This document shows, one piece after another, positions 54,998-64,000 of a stretch of DNA of 64,000 nucleotides. Made by a program: the position numbers and the translations under genes. The notes beneath the pieces are model-generated. The model did not search any database. It had not been told where the DNA came from and saw nothing but the letters and a program-made list of their open reading frames with translations. The DNA is taken from positions 88,765 to 152,764 of the forward strand of contig NW_024882995.1 in assembly GCF_019059575.1 (NCBI RefSeq), written 5' to 3'. The DNA comes from Amphibalanus amphitrite (lineage: Eukaryota > Arthropoda > Thecostraca > Balanomorpha > Balanidae). Position 1 is the stretch's first letter. Every line of letters begins with the position of its first letter.

Positions 54998-55156
54998 CAG
55001 AGGCGGATCCAGCTCACAGGTTTGGGGGGGGGGGGCAAACCATAACAATTTATCGATTCTTTCCATGCATCGTCCATAGGCGTAATGTTAAAATTATGCC
55101 GTTTGGGGGGGGGGGGCAAATGCCCATTTTGCCCCCCCCCCCTGGATCCGCCACTG
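54998..55156. mobile_element. Short hAT-like MITE with CAG(A/T)GGCGGATCCAG ends
   Basis: A 159-bp element whose ends CAGAGGCGGATCCAG and CAGTGGCGGATCCAG (minus strand) are inverted. The flanks TCCGAGCC and TCCAAACC match at six of eight positions, which suits an aged 8-bp hAT duplication. Its interior has three poly-G/poly-C runs. Confidence 0.75.
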
Positions 55157-55787
55157 TCCAAACCTGATCAAAATATGTGTATTCGTAAGCTTGTTCTGAC
55201 ACTACCTGGTCTGCCGAGACAGACAAACTGAGAAAAATCGAGTGACAGTACTTTTTTGAAAGTGTTATCCAACTTGTCGGAAATTTACGGGAGGACGGAT
55301 AAGTGGGGTTTAAAAAACGCATCGATATAAATTAGTTGGGGTCAAAACAGCATTATATTGCAAACATGTTTCATCATCCGCGTCGACGGATTACGGCTTC
55401 CAGATTTACTCGGGGTACGTATTGACCTGAAAGGTTATAATGGTAGGTACACGGACGCAAACGTACACAGCAAGCGCGAAAAGTTGGCGACAGTATCGCT
55501 GCGGATTTAACACTTTTTCACTCGACGCTGAGACCGACCTTTCGAAAAGAGTCGAGACTCGTACATTGGCGGGGAAAGTCGGTAACAGCACGAAATCGTA
55601 AACTGACCTCGGGTTGAATCCCTGACCAGCTATTTCGATACCTCACGTTGCATTGCAATGCCACGGCGTAATGGGTAGGCCTGAACGGAAACGACAAATT
55701 ATGCTCGTCCAGCCGTCGCCGTATCACTTAGTAATGAATTATTGTCGTGAGCTAAACCACAAACGACCGAACGCTCTCTGCGGGCGA

Positions 55788-58700
55788 TCAGGGTTTGTTT
55801 TCCGCGATGAACTTGTTGCCCTGTGTGAGCATGACCTTTCGGATGGCCTGCTGGCAGAGGTGGTAGTCGCGGTAGGGCGGGTACAGACACTGGTCCAGCC
55901 GGCTGAGGTTCGACATCAGCGTCTGCATCCCGCGCGTCAGCTCGCCGTCTCCAGGTCCCGCATACCTGCCGGCAGGTCAGAGGTCACAGACAGGTCAGAG
56001 GTCACAGACGGGTCACAGAGGGGTCAGTGGGTCAGCTCGCCCGTCTGAAGGTCCCTCATACCTGCCGGCGGGTCACAAACAGGTCACAGTGGTCAACTCG
56101 ACCGTCTGCAGGTCCCACATTTATTTGTACTGACGGGGCACAGGTCAGAGAAGGTCAGGGTAGGTCTCCAGGTCACCAAACAGAGAGGTTCAGGTCAGAG
56201 TCGGTCGGATCAAGTTTCCGGATAAATCATCACTGTCGACAGGACACGGGTCACAGGTGGTGTACGCACTGCAGGTCACGGGATCAGAATGGGTCAGTTG
56301 TGCCCTAACAACGTGATATCAATAGGTATCACCTCACGTCGTTCAGCTGAACTTACAACAAGTCGCCATAATGCCAACGTTAACGCTTTCGTGCTGGTTT
56401 TGGAATTTGTATGGCTTTAAAACAGCGACAACTCGGCTGTTTCCGTTCTGTGAGCAGCCTGCTCACCGGCTCTGTAGGCGGCGTCGGTGTCCTGCAGGAC
56501 CTTGAGCGCCTTCATGATGTTGGTCTCGTGCCCGCAGTGCTGGCAGGTGAAGAGCGGCGTCATCGTCTCCGTGGAGACCGGCAGCGGTCTCTGCCGAGAA
56601 CCCACGGCGCGGGTATCAGCCTCCGACTCAGGGATGGGCTCCCGATCAGTAATCGAGCGGCGCCCATTGGCGTAACTCGGAACAGGCGTAGGATGGCACT
56701 TATTTAATTAACTTATTAAAATGGTAATTAAAGCAACTGAAAACATCTCAACATCTCAATATAACCGGACACTGGGCGGTCGCCTCTGACTATGAGCGTC
56801 GGTACCTTGCAGGTGGTGCATTTGAACTTGAGCACCGAGTTGTCCATCTCCTCGAATGTGGGCCACATCTCCGTACACGGCGTGCAGTGACACTCAAACT
56901 CGTAACGTTCGCGCAGGTACTGAAACGGAAATTAAACACCTGCTCAAAAGGAAACTGGGTTAAGCAATAAGCGTTGAACATGTAAACGATTTTGACTGAA
57001 CAGATGCCGAGGTCGTAGGACATAAATATAACTTATCAAATGCAACCGATAAAGTGGCACATCAACAAAGAGGCTGCAGCCTGAACGTTCTGTCCAAGGG
57101 TCTTCCTAAATGCTGTGCTAGACGCTGCCTGTCCACAACCGGCTCAATTGGGTCTTTTATAGATTAGCACATTAACAATCGTTCTATGGACAAAATCGTA
57201 CCTGCAATCGCTCTCTGAGCGGCTTCTGCGTAAATATCGGACCGTAGTTTTCCGCTATGAGGTCTCCCTTCTCGATGTTCTTGATTGCACGAGCGATTAC
57301 GTTGTTACCGCTGAAATAACTGCAACAACAGAGCAAAGCAATGAGGGTTAAACGAGAACTTCCTGATATGGCATGAAGGCGTGCAACGTGCACGACTAAA
57401 TGCGCTGTTTTGTTTAAATGTTTTGGTTTATATCGTTAAACCATTATAAGTTAACAAGTAAAGGAACCCACATAGAGTATAGCTTAGCCTTCTGAGCCTG
57501 TCGGCACAGCTGTTGCGTTTGGTACGGTCAATTCCCACCCTCCCGGCGCTCCGTCCGGCCGCGCTCGTCACTGACCGCACGATGCCCGGGTCGCAGGAGT
57601 GGTTGAAGAGCGCCAGCGTCGGGTAGACGGCCGCGCCCACGAAACACTCTCCGAGCCGTCCAGGTTGTTGTGGCCCTTCATGCGCAGTTCGGCCACCTCG
57701 TGCGCGTTGTAGGGCACCAGTTGAATGTGGTGCAGCAGCAGGCCGCCCACGAACCGGCGCCGGTCGTCCAGGACAGCGGTGTCCACCTCTGACAGGAGAG
57801 GGGGGGGGGATGAAAGTCGGATATGTTATTCACGGTTCAGGGGTCGTCCAGAAAAGCATAGTCCAACAGAAATTCATCCCGGCTGCTGAGCACCGATTTA
57901 TTTTTCCCGGATATTTTACTGCTCACAATCGGCATTTTACTTCTCACCCGCTACACTCTCCCCGTCTCCCTCAGTTACCGCTCACCGTCTCCGAAGTAGC
58001 CCTGGAACTGCAGACAGCGCAGCATGAACACGGCCATCAGTGTGAGCGGGAACAGGGTCTCGGGTGTGCGCCGGTCGGTGTGCGCCACCAGCCGGTACAC
58101 GGCGCCGTAGTCCTGTCCGCTGTAGGGCCCGGCCGGCGGCTGGCTGAGCCGCGGCCGCGCCGCCAGCAGCTGCTGCACGCTGAGCCGGGTGGTCAGCCGC
58201 AGCGACAGCAGACACGTCACGCTCATACCGGAGGCGTAGAGCAGCTCCTGGATACGGCACTCCACCCGGTGGTAGGAGCCCAGCGCCGCCTCGCGGCAGG
58301 GCAGCGAGCAGAACAGCACGCCGCTGCAGACCGTGCACGGCACGCAGTCGCGGATCCTGACAGCACAGGCACAGGGGGATGGGTGTGGGTGCATTTGGGG
58401 CCCGGTAATATGGTACATAATACGGTAATCCACACGGTACATCGGCGGAATCGGCGATCCACGGATCGGGAGAATGATTGGGGGGGATCGTCACTCGTGC
58501 AGGTTTGTGACAAACAGCGCAAATATTACCCATTCTGTCAACGAACATACCAGTGGAGGCGGTTTTTCGCATTCATTATGCGGTGAGGCGGTGTTAATTG
58601 TTCCCGTGTTACCTGACGTGGCAGTGCAGGCAGTGGGTGCCGTATTTCTGTAGCGTTACCTGACGTGGCAGTGCAGGCAGTGGGGGCCGTATCTCTGTAG

Positions 58701-61700
58701 CGGCAGTTACCTGACGTGGCAGTGCAGGCAGTGACATTGTATTTCTCTGGTGATGCCGTCAGTATTGTTCCCGTGTTACCTGACGTGGCAGTGCAGGCAG
58801 TGGGGGCCGTATTTCTGTAGCGTTACCTGACGTGGCAGTGCAGGCAGTGACATCATATTTCTGTGGTGATACCGTCTGTATTGATCCCGTGTTACCTGAC
58901 GTGGCAGTGCAGGCAGTGTGTGCCGTATCTCTGTAGCGTTACCTGACGTGGCAGTGCAGGCAGTGTGTGCCGTATCTCTGTAGCGTTACCTGACGTGGCA
59001 GTGCAGGCAGTGGGTGCCGTATCTCTGTACTATTACCTGACGTGGCAGTGCAGGCAGTGAGTGCCGTATTTCTGTAGCGTTACCTGACGTGGCAGTGCAG
59101 GCAGTGAGTGCCGTATCTCTGTAGCGTTACCTGACGTGGCAGTGCAGGCAGTGAGTGCCGTATCTCTGTAGCGTTACCTGACGTGGCAGTGCAGGCAGTG
59201 AGTGCCGTATCTCTGTAGCGTTACCTGACGTGGCAGTGCAGGCAGTGTGTGCCGTATTTCTCCGGTGATGCCGTCTGTATTGTTCCCGTGTTACCTGACG
59301 TGGCAGTGCAGGCAGTGGGTGCCGTATCTCTGTAGCGTTACCTGACGTGGCAGTGCAGGCAGTGAGTGCCGTATCTCTGTAGCGTTACCTGACGTGGCAG
59401 TGCAGGCAGTGAGTGCCGTATCTCTGTAGCGTTACCTGACGTGGCAGTGCAGGCAGTGGGTGCCGTATTTCTGTAGCGTTACCTGACGTGGCAGTGCAGG
59501 CAGTGGGTGCCGTATCTCTGTAGCGTTACCTGACGTGGCAGTGGAGGCAGCGGGTGCCGTATTTCTGTAGCGTTACCTGACGTGGCAGTGGGGGCAGTGG
59601 GGGCCGTATCTCTGTAGCGTTACCTGACGTGGCAGTGTAGGCAGTGAGTGCCGTATCTCTGTGGTGATGCCGTCTGTATTGTTCCCGTGTTACCTACCTG
59701 ACGTGGCAGTGCAGGCAGTGGGTGCCGTATCTCTGTAGTGTTACCTGACGTGGCAGTGCAGGCAGTGGGTGCCGTATCTCTGTAGCGTAGCGTTACCTGA
59801 CGTGGCAGTGCAGGCAGTGGGTGCCGTATTTCTCGGGCCGGAGGACGGCCGCGAACGGCTTCTCCACCACGAGAACGTCTCCGACGGCCACCGGCTGGGC
59901 GCTGACGGCGAACCGACCCTCCTCGGCAGTCTCCCGCACTGCCACCTGTCGGCCAGAGGCGGAAACTCAGCGGCCCGAGTGGGGCGCGGAATGGGAGGCA
60001 GGTGCAGCGCCCGTATATCCATCCAGTGACTACAAATGCTGTATACTTACGTCACTAGCCGATCAAATGCATTTGTTTGTACTTCGCGGTGCAAAAAGAG
60101 GGGAGAAGTAAAAATATTCAAAATATAACATTTTATTATAAATCGTCGTCGACAAAAGATTGTAATAGCAGAGCGCCGGCCTTGTATCGACTATGTTGTC
60201 CGTTATGGACAATGTTGTACCGACTTTGATACATCGTGACGGTAAACGTACGCAGCCGAGTGGGTCGGTTTCTCACCTTTTTGGACGCTGCCGGGTACAT
60301 CTGGTTGGCTCCGGCGGTGAGGGACGGCAGCGGAGGGAGCCAGCTGTGCGGCTGGGGGTCTGGAACACGGCCGGCCGGGAGTGAGGGCGGGGCGGGGAGG
60401 GGTGCATCATCATTGTCGCTCTGTGTTGTACGCCAGGAATGACCATAATGACCAAAGTGGACAAACTTATTATTCGAAAGCGAAGAGCTTCTACGTATTG
60501 CGCTCATACCGACGAATATCTCGAACAGCACCAAATCTATTATCAAAATGTTCTGCTCAGCTTCCATTTAAAAACCACTATGCTATTTATGCACAATGTG
60601 CTCTACAGCTGTGTTTACCCACCGGCGTCGGTGTACTTGCTCTTCTCGAAGAGCGCCAGCATCTTCTGCACCTCCTTCTGCCAGTGCATCTGCTTGCCGT
60701 CGCCGAGGCTGGCGTCGTCCAGTGCCTTGATGACGCTCTGGAAGGCCGTCTTGGCCTCGGTGAACCGCCTCAGTGCCATCAGACTGCGGGCGCGCCTGGG
60801 GAGCGGCAGGGGTCCCCACGGGGGGGGGGGGTACATACGTCAGTTGCGACAGGAGACTGAGGAGCGCGACAGAGGACCCCGGGAGGCACGTCAGCGGCAG
60901 GAGAGGGCTGCAAGCGGAATTACTCTCCTAAAGAATTGCAAGCGGAATTATTGACATGCAAATAACGTGCAAATGAATAACCGTCTCTGTCGAAGAACCG
61001 TCTCACCTGTCGAGCACCTTGTAGCGGAGCGCGGTGGGGTAGCCGGAGAGCAGCGCCAGCTCGATGTCGGCCAGGCAGCGCTGGTGTTTTCCCGTGTGGT
61101 AGAGGCAGGCAGACCGGTTGGCGGCGCACACCGCCACCAGCTCGCTGACGCCGTCTGGGGACAGACACGCGTCAGCAGGTCACAGCAGGTCAAATGGCAC
61201 ACAGCAGGTCACACCGCCACCAGCTCACTGACGCCGTCTGGGGACATGGCGTCAGCAGGTCACAGCAGGTCAAGTAGCACACAGCAGGTCACACGGCCAC
61301 CAGCTCGCTGACGCCGTCTGAGGGGGGGGGGGGAGGGGGAGACACACGTCAGCAGGTCACTGACACCGTCACGCCATCAGCTCGCCGACACTCGCCCCTC
61401 CCCGCCACTCGCTGCTCACCTTTGTACGGCGCCTTGGCCATGGCCTGGCTGTAGCAGCGCATGGCCGCCGGGTAGTTGCCCTCGGAGAAGAGTTTGTTTC
61501 CCTCGTCCTTCCTGGCCCGGGCCTCGGTCTCGTCCTTCTCCTTGTAGACGTGCTGCAGGGCCACCTGGCGCACCTCGGGCAGCTCGTACACGAAGGCCAC
61601 GCGCTGCTCGTCCGAGCTCAGCGCGCAGAAGCCCGTCCACTGGTCGGCGCTCAGGCTGCGCATCACAGACTGGCTGAACGGCCTGAAGAAGCCGGCCCGC

Positions 61701-61732
61701 TCCTCGTCCAGTTCCGGCCGCTCCAGAGGCAT
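55788..61732 (-). CDS. SMYD4: SMYD4-like TPR, MYND and SET-domain protein
   Basis: Eleven exons: 61732-61420, 61154-61007, 60795-60623, 60359-60277, 59945-59797, 58356-57986, 57788-57576, 57319-57202, 56919-56806, 56590-56467, 55965-55788; ~661 codons. The order is TPR helices (DEGNKLFSEGNYPAAMRCY, ANRSACLYHTGKHQRCLADI), the first SET half (EEGRFAVSAQPVAVGDVLVV), a MYND zinc finger split by an intron (HCLHCHVR, then VPCTVCSGVLFCSLPC and SYHRVEC), the SET core with NHSC (YPTLALFNHSCDPGIVR) and ENYGP, post-SET cysteines (CHCTPC), and a helical C-terminus ending FIAENKP. SMYD proteins are lysine methyltransferases; arthropod SMYD4 is tied to muscle development. Catalysis is inferred. Two single-base losses break the frame, near 57642 (T-run) and near 55946 (G-run); both are homopolymers. 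Confidence 0.92.
55930..56130 (-). repeat. Exon-edge duplication: acceptor of SMYD4-like last exon
   Basis: The acceptor and exon start at 55965 (CCGGCAG before GTATGCGGGACCT) recur at 56061 (before GTATGAGGGACCT) and, without a good acceptor, near 56120. The copy at 56061 reads MRDLQTGEL without interruption. The genuine exon has one G fewer in its ACGG(G)CGAG, which shifts its frame. Confidence 0.88.
58608..59828 (-). repeat. Exon-edge array: 24 copies of the MYND-exon donor, ~47-bp unit
   Basis: The 3' end of the first MYND exon is present 24 times, counting the genuine copy that ends at 59797. Each unit has ATACGGCACCCACTGCCTGC then ACTGCCACGTCAG, coding YGTHCLHCHV, followed by donor GTAACG or GTAACA. 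The basic period is 47 bp. A longer variant with GATGCCGTCTGTATTGTTCC appears at intervals, giving a higher-order pattern. The sequence before each exon-like part ends CTACAG (or TCTCTGGTG... in the long form), so most copies are framed as AG, 35 bases, GT. The array takes up about 83% of the intron between the two halves of the zinc finger. Confidence 0.95.
61130..61330 (-). repeat. Exon-edge duplication: acceptor of SMYD4-like exon 2
   Basis: The acceptor and exon start at 61154 (CCCCAG before ACGGCGTCAGCGAGCTGGTG) recur at 61237 (CCCCAG) and 61317 (CCTCAG), 83 and 80 bp apart in the upstream intron, with TGACCTGCT repeats between them. Confidence 0.92.
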
Positions 61733-62081
61733 GGCGGCGGCGGCAGCGACTCCGGGTAGGTGCCAGTCAGAAGCGGGACAACGGTCGGACAGCTCAGGGC
61801 GGCAGGGACTCCGGGGAGGTGCCGGTCAGGAGTGGGATCACGGTCGGACAGCTCAGGTTAGCACAGACGGTCTTGGAATACCACTCAGGCGCTCTGTGCC
61901 TGTGGTCTCACTCACACTTAGCACAGGACCGCAATTCACAGCCTTCCGCAGGTCACTAGCCGACTCAGACCAAACCAACAACAGGCTATCACTGAGTCCG
62001 ACGCAAAGTCTGACCACGTTCTCCTCAATAAGCGGCTGCCGACGACTTCGGGAGCGTTCTGCTATGCTCGCCTCGTCCTAC

Positions 62082-62278
62082 CTGAACCGAAGCTGGAAGT
62101 ACGACGCAGCCGGTGCGACGCTGCTGGGCCCCGACGAGCGCGACGCGACGCGACGGAGCCACGAGCTGTCGGCGGCACGCTGGGCAGCGAGCCAGCGGCC
62201 ATCGGCGTGGGGCGCTCCTCGCCACTGGAGGTGCAGCTCGAGACGGCGGTACGCTGAGCAGCAGACGAGCTGCAGGTA
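62082..62278 (-). CDS. Possible exon, unknown product
   Basis: A minus-strand open segment with a polypyrimidine acceptor (TTTTTCCCGCTGCTCAG) and a donor (GGTTCAG before GTAGGACG). It reads YLQLVCCSAYRRLELHLQW and continues open for 65 codons with GC-rich third positions. It may be a 5' exon of the SMYD4-like transcript or belong to another gene. No family was recognised. Confidence 0.3.
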
Positions 62279-62916
62279 CTGAGCAGCGGGAAAAAGGAGA
62301 GGTAAACAACTTAGGTACGGTGCAATCATGGTCTGCAGGAAGCATAACAGCGTCTCATCTAGGTGATCTGAGAGGATGCCTACACATAATGTCTTCAATT
62401 TGCATGTCGTCAGCGCTCTGCATAACTTGATCCTCAGGTGTGTATTTTTGGAACAGCAAGGAAGTGAAGGCACCACTCAGCATCTGGCGAGGGAGTAAAA
62501 ACTACCGTTATCAAACCACCCGACAGATGGCAGGACCTGTACCATTGGCCAGTCCATTGCGTGCTGACGTACCGCCGCGGCCCTCGCACGGAAGGGTCGT
62601 GGGCGACACGCGACCCTGCGTCTATCTGTCAGGCCCGGGTCTGAAATAGCCTCGAACGGGGTTAACGGCATGCAGATCAACTTCGCTAGCCAATCCGATA
62701 AAACAGCGAAACGAGTTACGTCGCTCCAGAGACCTCCAAAGCACAATACGGTCATGTGACTCATGCATGAAGTGTCATGCACGAGTCACACATTAGTCAG
62801 TTGAATAATGCGCCCCATTGACTTTACATCCAGTTCAATAGCTATCGTGGCGTATCTCTTAGTTTTGATCACACCCGAGGTCACCAGTCTTCTTTTTTCG
62901 GTACGCGAGCGAACAG

Positions 62917-63073
62917 ATGTCCGTCAATCTAGCAGCATTGATATTCGCGAATCTGCTGCTGGCACCCAGACATTCTGCCTGGCCGAAGATGCTGCTCTGG
63001 CAGCGAACTCGCCGAATTTCTGTCTACCAGCAGCAGATTCGCGAATATCAATCTGCTGCTAGAATGACGGACA
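62917..63073. repeat. ~155-bp inverted repeat around GATATTCGCGAATCTGCTGC
   Basis: The left arm (ATGTCCGTCAATCTAGCAGC, then TGATATTCGCGAATCTGCTG) matches the reverse complement of the right arm (ATGTCCGTCATTCTAGCAGC, then ATTGATATTCGCGAATCTGC) over ~55-60 bp, with a 3-bp indel and a few mismatches. A short loop separates the arms. It could form a stable hairpin or be a small fold-back element. Confidence 0.85.
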
Positions 63074-64000
63074 TAACAAACAGCCATCTTCAGCGGTAGG
63101 CAAGCACCACAATTGTCCAGCGTTATGGCCTGGTCGGACGCATTTTCCAGCGATTACATCAGCCCGCTGTCTGCAGGACGACTGCCAACACCCCTCCCCC
63201 TCCCGCCGGGCACATGACCACATAACTCCCACCATGGCACCTCTAGGGCGTCAGTAACCACAGTACCTACCACCAAACAGCGAGCGATTTGTTCAGCACC
63301 TGTATTCCTGTTCAGACACAGCGCATACCACTCGGCTCCTCTCACGTTAGACACACACATGGCAGGAAACAGCTCATCCATAGTAATGGACATGATCATC
63401 ATATCATTTCTACATAGTGGGGTGCGGCCGGGCGGGCGGCGGCGCCGGGACTGCACAGTCTCTGCCGCGCCCGCCGCAGTGCGCGCACCAATATAACACT
63501 CGGCCGGGCGCCCATATTGCTCTGTTCCGGCGGCGGCTCGCCCTGTCGGTCCCCTGTCGTCCGGGCGGACTCGGGCGGTGCGCCGCGCTCAGACTCAAAC
63601 CCGTACAAATCAGCAGTCCTCGGCCGGCCCGTCCCCCTCAGAGCAGGCGGGCGCGCCGCGGCTCGGCACGCGCCGCCGCGGTCCACGCGAGCGCGCCGCC
63701 ACTTTCTCCGGAGCGCGCCGCGCCGCACCAATCAAAAATAAATATCAACGCCTTCAAAGATCACTAGCCGGAAAACAGCTCACGGAGCGCCGGCGGCGGC
63801 TCGTCCACCACGGGCGGAATCTGCCGCCCGCCGCCCCCCGGCACCGTCCAGTCTCGCGCGCGGGCGGCGGCGGCACCGGCGGCGGCAGCTAGGTGGCCGG
63901 GCCGCCGGCTCCGGGCGGCGCGGCTGCGGCGCGGCCGGGCCGCCGGCCGCCGACTGGGCGGGAGCGGGCGCGGGCGCGGCGGCCGGCGCCACGGCGGGCG

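Larger units (their letters stand above)
61733..64000. other. Upstream of SMYD4-like gene; no certain gene
   Basis: Likely promoter and 5' UTR of the SMYD4-like gene near 61740-62100. The right end (63420-64000) is extremely GC- and CpG-rich and may be the promoter or first exon of a gene outside the window, but only low-complexity frames are seen. A possible exon and an inverted repeat are listed separately. Confidence 0.4.

Noticed and set aside
58608-59828. CRISPR-like regular array
   Set aside because: The units abut without unique spacers, derive from the adjacent coding exon, and lie in a spliced eukaryotic gene.
63420-64000. Ala/Arg/Pro-rich frames at the right end
   Set aside because: All frames of this very GC-rich DNA are open and low in complexity; a CpG island or promoter is more likely than several overlapping genes.

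Overview
This is a nuclear eukaryotic window, GC-rich, with spliceosomal introns, many tandem repeats and a mix of DNA transposons and non-LTR retrotransposons. The gene families and their sequence style point to an arthropod, most likely a crustacean. A barnacle would fit, but nothing in the window proves it. There are no rRNA genes, CRISPR arrays or operons, and I recognised no tRNA gene.

Layout, in the direction of transcription (minus strand unless stated). 61.7-55.8 kb: an 11-exon SMYD4-type gene (TPR, split MYND finger, SET). 51.2-31.3 kb: a 16-exon SESTD1-type gene (SEC14/CRAL-TRIO domain, spectrin-like repeats, and a ~670-residue proline-rich tail). Its exons join in phase to 1463 codons plus a stop. 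An intronless coiled-coil gene resembling CCDC89 sits inside one of its introns (48.1-47.0 kb). 22.7-19.6 kb: two intronless stomatin/MEC-2-type genes, head to head, one on each strand. 14.35 and 5.6 kb: the first two coding exons of a CCDC141-type gene that runs off the left end. SESTD1 followed by CCDC141 on the same strand is also the order and orientation on human 2q31, so this looks like very old linkage.

The most unusual feature recurs across all three multi-exon genes. Short segments that straddle an exon-intron boundary (the last or first ~20-50 coding bases plus the splice site) are tandemly duplicated into the adjacent intron. I count eleven boundaries with 2 to 24 copies each. The extreme case is the first MYND exon of the SMYD4 gene: 24 copies of a ~47-bp unit, each carrying the CxxC-coding end and a 5' splice site, fill most of the intron. 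Other boundaries amplify acceptors instead. Each copy is a ready-made alternative splice site.

Mobile elements: a decayed mariner with TA duplications and 34-bp terminal repeats; a second TA-flanked element; a fold-back element with ~450-bp arms inserted in a CR1-like LINE end with an ACCT duplication; a hAT-like MITE with a perfect 8-bp duplication inserted inside one of the exon-edge arrays; a further hAT-like MITE; a CR1/jockey-type LINE with reverse transcriptase and one frameshift; and an internally deleted second LINE. The remaining intergenic DNA shows no supportable gene. Two single-base homopolymer losses in the SMYD4 gene look more like assembly errors than real decay.
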